Origin: Sphaerolaimus hirsutus
Lineage: Eukaryota; Nematoda; Chromadorea; Monhysterida; Sphaerolaimidae
Length of the DNA stretch: 64,000 bases
Reading direction: 5' to 3'
Assembly (NCBI GenBank): GCA_964036195.1
Contig: OZ038450.1
Span: forward strand, 21,233,208-21,297,207
Numbering within the stretch: the first letter of the stretch is position 1; every line of letters begins with the position of its first letter. Shown here in pieces: positions 38,601-47,602 of this stretch. The translations under genes and the position numbers were made by a program. The notes beneath the pieces were generated by a model that worked only from the letters and a program-made list of their open reading frames with translations, made no database searches and was not told the origin of the DNA.

Positions 38601-40280
38601 TGGCCGGGATTGGGGTCACGGGATCGGGATCGGGATTGGGATAGGCATTTTTCCGGGATCGGGATTGGGTTCTAGGGATAGAGATTTTGGCCATTTTTCT
38701 GGCATTCACAGTTGTTCATAAAGGTCTCAAAACACTGTTGGATGCCAGAAAAGTGGCAAAAAATTGACGCTGGGGGTTTGCATCCACTTTTTGCATGCAA
38801 AAACATCATTATTTCACTTTTTTTAATTTCCACTAATTTTTCCGGGATCGGGATCCCGGACTTGGGAGTTTCTCGGGATCGGGATCGGGATTTGAAAACT
38901 TTCGGGATCGGGATCGGGATCGGGATTGGTATTTTTGAGATTTCGGGATCGGGATCGGGATCGGGATTGGGGTTTCGGGATCGGGATCGGGATCGGGACT
39001 GGTAAATCCCGGAATTTCACGGGATCCGGGATCGGGATCGGGATCCCGTTTGAACCCTACCCTCAACCCCCCCAAGCATTGGTAAACATCAATTTTTACT
39101 ATCCTCAACCCCGCAGTGGCTGCTGGAAAAATTGGGGTGCAACCGCAGCGCACACCCCCGAACCCGGAAGGGCAGCGTCAGCATGGTCAGCAATATGGCG
39201 GACACTTTGCGCTCTCGGGCGCACAACCTGGTACCAGTTCCAAGTCTCGTCAAGTGTCAAAGTGTCAAATGTTGTGAAAATTTGTCAATTTTTTATCATT
39301 CACAATTTTGTCAAATGTCATGCAAATTCATTTTTTACTTTCATTTTTCAAAAATGTGAATGATAAAAAATTGACAAATTTTCACAACATTTGACACTTT
39401 GACACTTGACGAGACTTGGAACTGTTCCCCGGTGGCTGGTGGGGCGCGCATCGCCACAAACGAACTCGTGTTCGCTAGGCCCCCAACAGTCCCACCAGAT
39501 GTCATGTACCAAGAGCTGGTCGATATGAGGGCGCGCATGGAGGAACTTTTCCAAAGGCCACCACCCCCCAACCACCAAATTCAAGGTTTTGTTCAGGCTT
39601 TGGGTTGATTTTGAATATATCAGATCGAATATCGAATATATCATATCGAATATCGAACATTTTAGGCTAAATATATATGTTTTCAGTGTCAACTCGAATT
39701 TAGGTATAATTTTGAATGTCATTTGGTTTGACCGCTTTCATTCAATTTTGTCTGTCAACTAGTTTAGCTGTTTTCGCTGTAAACTGGGATTTTAATTGAT
39801 TGTTCATAAATGAGCAGAATACAATTTCCATTGCCACAATGCAAACAACTGTCAATTAAAATTCGAGTTTACAGCGAAAACAGCTAAACTAGTTGACAGA
39901 CAAAGCGGTCAACTCCCACGAAAACACTCTCGCTAACAACGCAGCGCCAGCTGGGGCAGCGGCGGCAGTCAACGTGAGCGGCAGCAGCGCGCGCACCGCA
40001 CCACCTGTCCCCACCCGCAACCTTTACCAAGAATACGGCCCCAACAACCCGTTCGTTGACGGCAACAGGTCCCTGCGCTCGTTCACCACCACCAACGACC
40101 GGGTCTACCTGCAGCGCACGCCATCCGGGCGCCACGAGTTCACGGGGGCCCAGTACCACCGCGGAGGCGCTGGAGGTGCATTTTTACACTTCGCATTCCA
40201 CTGTTACCATATTTGACAACCCCACTGTCACCACATCTCTCATTTACACCCCACCCTCTGATGCAGCTTTGAACGTGTGA
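35663..40280 (+). CDS. Spliced accessory gene for a mucin-like type I membrane glycoprotein
   Basis: Exons 35663-35802, 36220-36334, 36469-36636, 36932-37294, 37367-37659, 37741-37930, 38080-38304, 39117-39230, 39414-39585, 39900-40175, 40267-40280 join in frame to 689 codons plus TGA. Residues 1-20 are a signal peptide (core NLALFFIAAVQLVSA). A small Cys-rich head follows (CDNRLCDCVGDKAICS), with more Cys in exon 2. Exons 4-6 encode a Thr/Pro/Ser-rich stalk with repeats such as TTTDKLTT and a Cys cluster (CDCNACAKKCPC). Exon 7 has heptad-like repeats IVERTL, then a short hydrophobic stretch (NLVIFFGAYCFQIAY) that may cross the membrane. The remaining 200 residues, basic at first, would be cytoplasmic. 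It lies inside the Polinton. No homologue was recognised; a surface or envelope glycoprotein is inferred from architecture only. Exon 9 starts inside a foldback arm. Confidence 0.65.
35955..36115. mobile_element. hAT-like element, GGGATC type
   Basis: Ends TAGAGTTCAAACGGGATTG and GGGATCCCGTTTGAACCCTA, flanked by CCACACAG and TCACACAG (one mismatch). It lies in intron 1 of the glycoprotein-like gene. Confidence 0.8.
38440..39059. mobile_element. hAT-like element, GGGATC type (largest copy)
   Basis: Ends TAGGGTTCAAACGGGATTG and GGGATCCCGTTTGAACCCTA, with a perfect 8-bp duplication CCCTCAAC (38,432-38,439 and 39,060-39,067). Two GGGATCGGGATCGGGATTGG arrays flank a short unique centre. It lies in intron 7 of the glycoprotein-like gene, hence inserted into the Polinton or its source. 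Confidence 0.9.
39236..39423. repeat. Foldback that makes up almost a whole intron
   Basis: AGTTCCAAGTCTCGTCAAGT faces ACTTGACGAGACTTGGAACT with about 70-bp arms and a 50-bp loop. The predicted intron 39,231-39,413 begins five bases before the left arm and ends with an AG inside the right arm. It belongs to the TGTCAAATGT family. Confidence 0.75.
39752..39905. repeat. Foldback CTGTCAACTAGTTTAGCTG supplying a splice acceptor
   Basis: TGTCTGTCAACTAGTTTAGC faces GCTAAACTAGTTGACAGACA with further pairing of CTGTTTTCGCTGTAAACT. The AG of GTTGACAG at 39,898-39,899 is the predicted acceptor of exon 10 of the glycoprotein-like gene. Confidence 0.7.
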
Positions 40281-40450
40281 GACAACAACGCGACGCCAGC
40301 GGCAGTTGGGCTGGGCGGACGCGGTGCGTGCAGTTTTTGTGAGCAGATTTTTTCCGCAGATTTTGGTCGGTTTCAGAGTGTGAAAGATTTTTTTCCGCAG
40401 ATTTTGGTTGGAGGTTGTTTTTTTGCCATAAGGCAAACACGTGTCACGCC

Positions 40451-40639
40451 TAGGGTTCAAACGGGATCCAGATCCCGATCCCGGATCCCGTGAAATTCGG
40501 GGATTTTGTGGTCCCGATCCCGACCCAAACAATTCCGATCATGAAATCTCAAAATACCAACTCCAAACCCAATTCCTATTCCGACCACGAAACCCCAATC
40601 CCGACCCTGATCCCGAAAAGTCAACCCATTTGAACCCTA
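40451..40639. mobile_element. hAT-like element, GGGATC type
   Basis: Ends TAGGGTTCAAACGGGATCC and CCCATTTGAACCCTA, flanked by GTCACGCC and GTCACACC (one mismatch). The interior has CCCGATCCCGACC words. It lies just downstream of the glycoprotein-like gene. Confidence 0.8.
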
Positions 40640-42520
40640 GTCACACCAACATAAAATCGCTGACTATTTTCAAAATTCACAATTTCGATTCACATATTAT
40701 GGTTGTAGTTGATTCACCTGAGCTTTCCAATCCAAAGTAAAGAAAACTTTGCTTGCGTGACACGTGTTTGCAGTTATTTTTAGCAGGGCATTTGACTTTT
40801 TTGTAGGACACTTGCGCTTTTTGAAAGTTCACACACGCTGGATGTCAACTGAATTTTACAGAAATCACGTGTCACCAAAAAAATCACTAGTTTTTTTTTC
40901 AATTCACAATTCAGACCCATACACACGTTTAACTATCGATGAATTTCACAGAAAAATCCAGTGATTTTTTTGGTGACACGTGAATACACCTAGCTATTTT
41001 AAGTAGGACATTTGACTTATATTTTTAGTAGGACTGTCGTACGCATTTTTAGGTAGGTCTGTTGCGCTATATTTTTAGGTAGGTTAGGAATGTTGCAATA
41101 TTTTTAGGATGTAGCGCCACACACGCTGGATGTCAACTGAATTCGTGTCAACTAAATTTTCTGAAACTGAATTTGTAATGTCAACTAGCGTGTGATTACG
41201 TATTCATTGTTTTCTCGTAGGTAGACCCCCAAATACACGTACAATACATTTTCACTTACTTTTTGTCACTTATATCCCACACTTTACAGTGAAACCTACC
41301 ATATCCTACAGATTTCTTCAGATTTCCACCCACTCGCCCAGATAACCACCCCCCCACTGAATTAAACCCCCTACCCACCCAAGTTGTGCATGTTGAGAGT
41401 GAGTTTTGTGGAAATTTTGACGAAATAATACCCCTCGAATAGACCCCCCTCTAAAAAAAAAAACCCATGAAAATTATTCATGCAAATAGGTCGGTATCTG
41501 TGCGAGTGCATGTGTACATTATTTGAGATTTTTTCATTTAGCATGCTTTGCACTGGGATCACTTTTTGACAATTTTTGAGCAAGAATTTTCTGCCGTGCA
41601 AAGCATGTCTGGCCAGTCTATGCATCATTGAATCTCCCGCGTGCATTATACAACTTTAAATGTGCTTTAGTTTTGATAAACAGGGTTGCAATATTTTTTG
41701 TGTTATTTTTTATTTTACCATCCACCGTTTTTAGTAAAAATGAAAATTTGAAAATGTTTTGAATGCCCAGTAAATATGCATGCACTGTTTTTTTCACTTG
41801 AAATTAGAGGGAATCGTGGTGATCACCTGTAAAGTGGCCGCAAAAAATCAGTCTGTTTCAGCTTATACAGAGATACCGGCCATGAAACTTTATTGCGACC
41901 ACTTTACACGTGATCACCACGATTCCCTCTAATTTCAAGTGGGAAACAGTGTTGGAAACCCTAAAAACAATGTCCTAAACACAAACAGATCACATGTAGG
42001 TGCATTTCACATCCATAGGTCCACAAATCACATGTATCACATCCATAGGTGCATTTCACATCTGTAGGTGCATTTCACATCCTATTTAGGTACATTTTGT
42101 GCGCGCGCGCTATAATCTATGTGGCGAGTAGCCACACAGTAAGTACGTTAGTACGAACTTTCAAAAGTATACTAATCTAGTACCAAAGAAAAGAGCACAA
42201 AAAATCACAATCATGGAAGCGTGGCGGCCAGAAAAACCAATTAGCTAAGTGCGGCCCGCGCGAGCAGATGCGCTGGTTGCTCCACGACGCGTAGCGGTCG
42301 CGGAGACACGTCGGCGCGGCCCACTGCATTTTGGTTGGTTTTTGGGTAGTTTTTTTTGTAAAAAATTAGGTTTTTTAGGAAAAATTAGGTTTTTTAGGAA
42401 AAATTAGGTTTTTAGGAATTTTTTAGGAAAGTAAAAAATAGGTAAAAAATAGGAAAGTAAAAAATAGGAAAGTAAAAAATAGGAAAATGGGGTGCCTATT
42501 TTTTACAAAAACAGAAAAAA
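40640..42520. other. Non-coding left-arm spacer with hairpins and short tandem repeats
   Basis: 41,795-41,945 is a hairpin (CACTTGAAATTAGAGGGAAT facing ATTCCCTCTAATTTCAAGTG, and GTGGTGATCACCTGTAAAGTG facing its complement). 41,990-42,090 has three spaced copies of AGGTGCATTTCACATC. 42,350-42,500 has AGGAAAAATTAGGTTTTTT and AAAAAATAGGAAAGT tandem units. A short GC-rich stretch at 42,225-42,330 stands out from the AT-rich surroundings but encodes nothing I recognise. Confidence 0.55.
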
Positions 42521-43141
42521 TTACAAAAAATTACTGGCTCTATGCCAAAGGCAATTTCCGTCGCAGGCTGCGGCAATTTTCTCGTCTTCATCCTTGAGAT
42601 GGCAATGCGGTAGGGACATATCGAATAGGGGGTGGCAGGCGTAGCCCACCAATTGCCAGGCCTTGACTATGGCCCTTCTACCATCGCAGGGGCCAATGTC
42701 ACCGTTGCGGGGCCAGTCGTGATAGAGACCGTTTTCCAGATCATTAGCTCCGAGTAGCAAGTATTTTTCGTGCACGTGCAAGGCTGCCATGTGCTTGTTC
42801 TGTTCACACCCGGGCCACACATTGATGATAGAATTCAGTTCTTGAGGTGAAGTAGCACCCATCAGGAAGGCATTTTGAAAAGGTCTCATGGCGTATTGCA
42901 GATGGAGGAACCGCTGCGCGAGCAGAAAACCCGCACGCCCCGCGTAAGGAGAGCGCTTGTGTCGCAATGCTTGAAAACATTCTATGTGAGTTGCCATGTT
43001 CATATCCCACAAATTTTTGAGACTCATGTTGAGAATATCTAGTTGTTCATTCACGACGATGTGTATTAGGTGCCTGACGCAGTCTAATTGACCGGGTTTG
43101 GTATCAGCTCGAAGATAAAAATCTCGGGGGTTGTTCAGCAT
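42521..43141 (-). CDS. Hypothetical Polinton protein, 206 aa
   Basis: Uninterrupted frame from ATG at 43,141. No signal peptide or membrane helix is evident. His- and Cys-rich, notably near the C-terminus (CDGNCLWH, LPHCHLKDEDE), so metal binding is possible. It is mostly alpha-helical in composition. No family recognised. It is the leftmost minus-strand gene of the core block and follows a 1.9-kb non-coding spacer. Confidence 0.6.
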   Translation of the reverse strand: MLNNPRDFYLRADTKPGQLDCVRHLIHIVVNEQLDILNMSLKNLWDMNMATHIECFQALRHKRSPYAGRAGFLLAQRFLHLQYAMRPFQNAFLMGATSPQELNSIINVWPGCEQNKHMAALHVHEKYLLLGANDLENGLYHDWPRNGDIGPCDGRRAIVKAWQLVGYACHPLFDMSLPHCHLKDEDEKIAAACDGNCLWHRASNFL

Positions 43142-43275
43142 ATAAATTCTGCCTTTTCTATTGAACCAGAACTTTGGGAAAGTTCCTGCATGGCGGGGGA
43201 AAAATCACTTGTTGACTACTATTTTTGCTACTGTTATGTACTGTTATCACCCATCACCATGGTAGGGAGGGAAAA

Positions 43276-43815
43276 TCACTTGTAGTTGTTTATGTTGACT
43301 ACTATATTGCCGTAGCGTCCGCTGGCGGCGGCATGTTTATCACTATTTCCACTGCCTTGCTGGGGGCAGCGTGGTTCTATGATACAAGTGTGATCACAAA
43401 ATCCTTCTTCATCGTTACTATTACCGGTGATATCACTCCAACGATAAATAATTCCCCATGGTTGCAGAATGTTGGTGGGTGTCGGTGACTCACTATTAAT
43501 ATTTTTCTTGACATTACACCCCACGAGGTCTTCTCGGTCTTCAACCTCCATACCCTCTTGTTGATCATCCTCCGGTCCCTTGTTAACTAGCTTGAGATTT
43601 TCTGCTTGATTCATTTTTTTGACTTTTTCCAAAAGTTTATCAATCACTGGTCCCTTAGTAAAACTGTCTTTTGTATTTTGCTGCTGGGGGTTGTTCGCCT
43701 GCGGCGGGGTCAGGGTATCTGGGTGGCGCACGCCCGTCATCGAAGCAGCCGTCTGTCGTTGTTGCTGAGTTGTTGCCTTCGGCTGTTCCTGTGGTCGGTC
43801 TGTGACGAATTGCAT
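43276..43815 (-). CDS. Hypothetical Polinton protein, 179 aa, Gln-rich
   Basis: ATG at 43,815. The N-terminal half is Gln/Thr/Pro-rich and probably disordered; the middle is acidic (MEVEDREDLVGC). It overlaps the 3' part of the 194-aa frame below in another frame for 161 bases. It could be an independent gene or a downstream exon of that gene. No family recognised. Confidence 0.45.
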   Translation of the reverse strand: MQFVTDRPQEQPKATTQQQRQTAASMTGVRHPDTLTPPQANNPQQQNTKDSFTKGPVIDKLLEKVKKMNQAENLKLVNKGPEDDQQEGMEVEDREDLVGCNVKKNINSESPTPTNILQPWGIIYRWSDITGNSNDEEGFCDHTCIIEPRCPQQGSGNSDKHAAASGRYGNIVVNINNYK

Positions 43816-44239
43816 CGATCATTTTTTCATGTCTTATTCTGCACCCACGACATAATTTGACTTGCACTTCCACACTGTCGTCGCTATAAAGCTTTGACGG
43901 TAAATATTTGGTGCGTGTCTCGCACATCCTACAAAGTGCAAACTGTAGGAACTTGTAAGAGAACATTGTGCAGAGGGGAAAGTTCATTTTTCTCCGCTTG
44001 TAGACAATTTCTCGGCGTTCGCGCCCATAAATTCCACCAAAACCACCGTCATTTTGCTTTTGTTTATCAATTAGCAAGTTTTGTTTTTCATCTAATCCAT
44101 CACCTTGAGACGGGTCTTCTGGTACCAGTAGTGGTGGTGGGTGTTGACTGTCCTGGTTGTCCTCCATAGCTCGCTCGATAGCGGCCTCGGCAGCTTTGTG
44201 GGTTGCTGAAGCCACTTTGGTGGCCAAGTGTGCTGCCAT
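43655..44239 (-). CDS. Hypothetical Polinton protein with a paired-Cys zinc-binding module, 194 aa
   Basis: ATG at 44,239, preceded by a GGTC microsatellite and a TATA-like box. Ala-rich helical N-terminus (residues 1-25), acidic/Pro linker, then a candidate zinc module: CRMC followed about 30 residues later by CRGC and His (LCRGCRIRHEKMID). The last 45 residues are low complexity and overlap the next frame. A regulatory or DNA-binding role is conceivable; no family is recognised. Confidence 0.55.
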   Translation of the reverse strand: MAAHLATKVASATHKAAEAAIERAMEDNQDSQHPPPLLVPEDPSQGDGLDEKQNLLIDKQKQNDGGFGGIYGRERREIVYKRRKMNFPLCTMFSYKFLQFALCRMCETRTKYLPSKLYSDDSVEVQVKLCRGCRIRHEKMIDAIRHRPTTGTAEGNNSATTTDGCFDDGRAPPRYPDPAAGEQPPAAKYKRQFY

Positions 44240-44254
44240 CGTGTTGTGTAAAAG

Positions 44255-44306
44255 TTGGTTGGTTGGTCGGTCGGTCGGTCGGTCGGTCGGTCGGTCGGTC
44301 GGTCGG
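44255..44306. repeat. GGTC tandem microsatellite
   Basis: About eleven GGTC units preceded by GGTT units. On the minus strand it lies 16 bases upstream of the 44,239 start codon. A matching shorter tract occurs at 57,087-57,116 beside the PolB start. Confidence 0.9.
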
Positions 44307-44339
44307 AGAGTAGTTGCTTCGGGAGCTGGAATCGCATAT

Positions 44340-44549
44340 GAAAGAGAATGGGAAAATTTTCTGCCTTTTTATACCGATATCCTACCCAACATAAGAATTT
44401 TTTATGGGAATTTTTTTATTAGTCATTACCTTTTATGGAAAACTGTAAAATTTATTAGTCATAAAGTATTATGACTAGTCATGAAATTGCCGGTGGGTAT
44501 ATTTAATGGTGGTTAGTTGAGCCTAAAAATTTCATTTTGGAGCATCATC
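44340..44549. promoter_or_regulatory. Divergent Polinton promoter region
   Basis: Between the minus-strand gene starting at 44,239 and the plus-strand gene starting at 44,550. A minus-strand TATAAAAAGG lies at 44,372-44,363 and a plus-strand TATATTTAA at 44,499-44,507. Repeated TTATTAGTCAT words (44,425-44,465) lie between them. Confidence 0.55.
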
Positions 44550-45514
44550 ATGGAAGGCAACAACCAAAAGCCACCAACCACCCACCCAGCCATATTTTTT
44601 GGTGAAAGACCCATGCAAATTGCATTTCAAAAAATCACGAGCAATGCCTTCTCTCCCAATTATCGGTATGATGATGTCGGGTTCAAGGTGTACTCAGCTT
44701 ACGAGTACCACATCCCACCAGGAGGGCGATGCTACATCATGTTGGACTTGCGCTTTCGAAACCCTTGGGGGGTGTATTTGAGGGTATCTAACCAGATGTG
44801 CTTGGCTTTGTTCTATGGTGTAATGGCCATTAATGGTGAGTTCACTAGTGATAAGTTGAGTAGGTTGACAAGAGGTTGACTGAAACACCACTCATTGGAC
44901 AGATTTAATCGACACCGGTGGAAATTGCGGCATTTTATTGCTCAATACATCGACGAGACCTTTCTTTGTATTTCGAGGAATGCACATAGCCAACATAGTG
45001 CTCGAGAAATACATGGTACCGAAAATGGTGGAATTACCTCCCGACGCCCCCCTCAAATCCAGCTTCTGCATGAACGGGGAGCGGGAATTTCATGATTTCC
45101 TCGCGCGGATGGATTTTGCGAGTGGAAAAAACCCCATCCCCTCAACTAATGGTAAGTAAGTCTGCAGGACATGGAAAAACATTACCCATCTCAACTTTTT
45201 ACTATTACTACGATATAGTGAATGACGACACTGAGATCTTGGAAGATGAAGATTACCGATACAAAGAAATATGGGGCAGTTCCTGGTACACACCTAAATG
45301 CCCCTCGACATTCTGTGATATGAAATCATTCAAGAAATGGCCTGCATACCAACAGTTTTGCCTTCCACTGGAGCCCACGTTGGAGAATTGCGAAAGCGAC
45401 CCGGATATCAACAGGATGAAACGTCAAGCCAAACGAAACATTTACTTGTCCTGGGACAAGCCATTCATGACGAGTGATGAGAAGAGCTTATCCGAATGGA
45501 AACGAATTGATTAA
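44550..45514 (+). CDS. Spliced dUTPase-fold protein lacking catalytic motifs, with novel C-terminal domain
   Basis: Exon 1 is 44550-44835 and exon 2 begins at 44903 (67-nt GT..AG intron). The product aligns along the trimeric dUTPase fold: an IPPGGR segment, a strand in the position of the RSGL region, then INTSTRPFFVFRGMHIANI in place of the usual GDRIAQLI region. The signature residues are absent: no PRSGL, no G-V-I-D-x-D-Y, no GDRIAQ. A 100-residue C-terminal part with aromatic and Cys residues (FYYYYDIV, PKCPSTFCDMKSFKKW) follows in a different frame. The join needs either a 16-nt GTAAGT..CAG gap (45,152-45,167), a 46-nt intron with a weak donor (45,122-45,167), or a frameshift. Probably a dUTPase paralogue recruited for a non-catalytic role. 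Confidence 0.65.
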
Positions 45515-45518
45515 TTGA

Positions 45519-46043
45519 TCATTTTTTTATTACATTTTTTGCGGCGCTTGACAATTGACCCATAATTGTCGTCAAAGTAGTTGCGAATAACGTGAAAAAT
45601 AAATATCTCACATCGTGTTTGCAAATCAGTGATATAATTCGCAAAACAACATTTTTATTTTTAATCGGCTTACACAAAAACATCAATTTTAGAAAAATGA
45701 GTGCGAATAAGCCACAAGTGTCTGAGGCTTTCTTTTGTATCACAACGGTGTTGAAACTAAAGGTACAATCCTTGGCAAATTGTAATTTAATATCATTGAT
45801 CACCCTGCGTGACAAATTCTGCCGACCTAATGAATCAAAAATGAACATATGATCACGAGATATTCTATATATGGTTATAAAATGACCCCAAGTCAAATCT
45901 GGATATTGTAGAAAGCATACGACTCCTCGCCCCACCAAAATAACTTTGTTCAAGTCTACATCGCCTAAAATCACGCATTTGGCACCATTTTGGTCTAAGA
46001 CCGTATCACCACTAATTATGGTTTTGATGTCTCCCACCTCCAT
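45519..46043 (-). CDS. PRO: Adenain-like cysteine protease
   Basis: 174 aa. Virion maturation protease of the Ulp1/adenovirus-protease (C5) superfamily, expected to cleave capsid and core precursors. Catalytic residues can be placed: His in WGHFITIY (about residue 53), acidic residue in FDSLG, and Cys in SDTCGLFAL (about residue 110). The C-terminal 60 residues are hydrophobic/helical. Its length is close to the usual 180-200. It converges tail-to-tail with the plus-strand dUTPase-like gene four bases away and lies directly downstream of the major capsid gene, the standard Polinton neighbourhood. Confidence 0.85.
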   Translation of the reverse strand: MEVGDIKTIISGDTVLDQNGAKCVILGDVDLNKVILVGRGVVCFLQYPDLTWGHFITIYRISRDHMFIFDSLGRQNLSRRVINDIKLQFAKDCTFSFNTVVIQKKASDTCGLFALIFLKLMFLCKPIKNKNVVLRIISLICKHDVRYLFFTLFATTLTTIMGQLSSAAKNVIKK

Positions 46044-46084
46044 ATCTCTCCCCTTTCACAAATACCACGCCTGCTCACCACTGA

Positions 46085-47527
46085 TTAATAATTAGCGTTA
46101 GACAAAATAGTACGGTCTGGGTGCAAATGAAGTGAGGCAATGTTGAAACAATAAACTAAAATGACCAGACCGGATGCTGGTGTTACCTCGTGGAATGAAA
46201 AGTCGATGCCTAGTGAACCGATCGACAATAGATCAGTTTTCTGCGCACTCACTGGGCAAACTACGGGGTCGAAACTTAGGGCGAACATATTGTGTTTAAA
46301 TTCATCGAAAGATAAACAGTTTTTCACATCAAAATTTTTCTTCAGAGATCTGTACAATTCAGAAAAAGCCAAAGCGTAACCCAAATCCGTCGTGTTGAGG
46401 TCTGCTTTGTCGAAATAAAAAGGTACCATTGGGTGGCGGGTTGCGCCGAACAGCATCGCCGCCCTTTCTATTTTGAATGGTTTGAAACAAAATTTTGCTT
46501 TTCTCACATCTTGAGTCAAGTACCGATCTCCTTCTATCATTTGAACTATACAAAAGTTTGGTAACCTCCCAGAGTAAATAGCCTGTTGGGATGTTTGTTT
46601 AAGGTTCCCGGGCACGTTTACCCGTATAACTCGAGTATTTAGAAAATGTATTTTTAATGGTCTTCTTCCCACTGCTCTTTCCACAGCTATGGCGCATTCT
46701 GAACTGGGTTGCAAATGCAATGCAAACAGTTGTATTCTGGACACTTTTATTTTGTATTTTTTAGCAGAATCAGCTACTATCGGGTTGAAACATTCTATAC
46801 AAAATTGATCATTGTGTCTTACCAACTCTATAGTGAGTGGGTATCCCGCTGGCCATCGGGGTTTAGTGGTAAAAAGGTCTAAAGCTAATTTCGAATATGT
46901 AATGCATGTTTTACCCCCCGCTATTTGAGACGCTCTTTGTTTGAAACTCTCAGAAGAGTCCATTTCTATATCCGTTGTGTAATTTTCATTAAAAAATCCA
47001 GCTATTTCTTTCTCCTTATACACGTCATCCATGTTAAGCAATAGTTTGTGTCTCATATTAGCCATATACCCGTAGGTGTCGGAAATGTCCATAATTAAAG
47101 CATCCTTGCTAAACAGTTTCACGCTGCGCCAGCACGTGCTACCAAAACCCGGTATCAGGGCTACTTTGTCTAAAGTGGAAGTTGTTACTGCATCGTCCCC
47201 CGTCCCCGTCGTTATGGATGCTGGTATGTCTGTACCATCTTCGTTTACGACATTAAACTTCATGCGCACATAAATATTCGCTAAATCGATGTAATACTGG
47301 GAGGAATCAATTGTCCATGTCCAACTGGTATTGTAATCATTGTGTTGTATGGTTAGAGGAACTTCGAAGAGTTGTGATTGAATAAATGTAGAATCTATAG
47401 CTGGTGCTGAATAATAATTTACTTCATCGGCTGTGATGAATGTAGATGACGGGTCGACTTTTTGCTTGAGTACAGTTTCCGGCATAAAAACTTGGGCGCC
47501 GGAGTTGTTAGATGTGGAAGCTGCCAT
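46085..47527 (-). CDS. MCP: Major capsid protein, double jelly-roll (hexon-like)
   Basis: 480 aa. Recognised by overall pattern: an N-terminal arm, then FEVPLTIQ, DLANIYVRMKFNVVNEDG, FGSTCWRSVKLFSKD, and near the C-terminus NFCIVQMIEGDRYL followed by HPMVPFYFD and LYRSL. This is the order seen in Polinton and adintovirus major capsid proteins of the PRD1-adenovirus lineage. Shorter than many (about 550-650). It would form the trimeric capsomers of the virion. A TATATATATAAA box lies about 50 bases upstream on the minus strand. Confidence 0.85.
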   Translation of the reverse strand: MAASTSNNSGAQVFMPETVLKQKVDPSSTFITADEVNYYSAPAIDSTFIQSQLFEVPLTIQHNDYNTSWTWTIDSSQYYIDLANIYVRMKFNVVNEDGTDIPASITTGTGDDAVTTSTLDKVALIPGFGSTCWRSVKLFSKDALIMDISDTYGYMANMRHKLLLNMDDVYKEKEIAGFFNENYTTDIEMDSSESFKQRASQIAGGKTCITYSKLALDLFTTKPRWPAGYPLTIELVRHNDQFCIECFNPIVADSAKKYKIKVSRIQLFALHLQPSSECAIAVERAVGRRPLKIHFLNTRVIRVNVPGNLKQTSQQAIYSGRLPNFCIVQMIEGDRYLTQDVRKAKFCFKPFKIERAAMLFGATRHPMVPFYFDKADLNTTDLGYALAFSELYRSLKKNFDVKNCLSFDEFKHNMFALSFDPVVCPVSAQKTDLLSIGSLGIDFSFHEVTPASGLVILVYCFNIASLHLHPDRTILSNANY

Positions 47528-47572
47528 TTTGAGAAATTATTCAATCTGAATTGAATACCTTCTTTGGTTACC

Positions 47573-47584
47573 TTTATATATATA
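47573..47584 (-). promoter_or_regulatory. TATA-like box upstream of the major capsid gene
   Basis: Minus-strand TATATATATAAA lies 46-57 bases upstream of the ATG at 47,527, in the short gap before the basic-protein gene. This position fits a dedicated late promoter. Confidence 0.5.
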
Positions 47585-47602
47585 GGGTGAAGGGTTCACC
47601 AA

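Noticed and set aside
38440-39059. CRISPR-like regularity of GGGATCGGGATCGGGATTGG
   Set aside because: The units are contiguous with no unique spacers, the context is eukaryotic, and the block has hAT-like ends with an 8-bp duplication.
42225-42330. GC-rich stretch suspected to be a structured RNA
   Set aside because: I could not find convincing complementary stems or a known RNA consensus; left as unexplained non-coding sequence.
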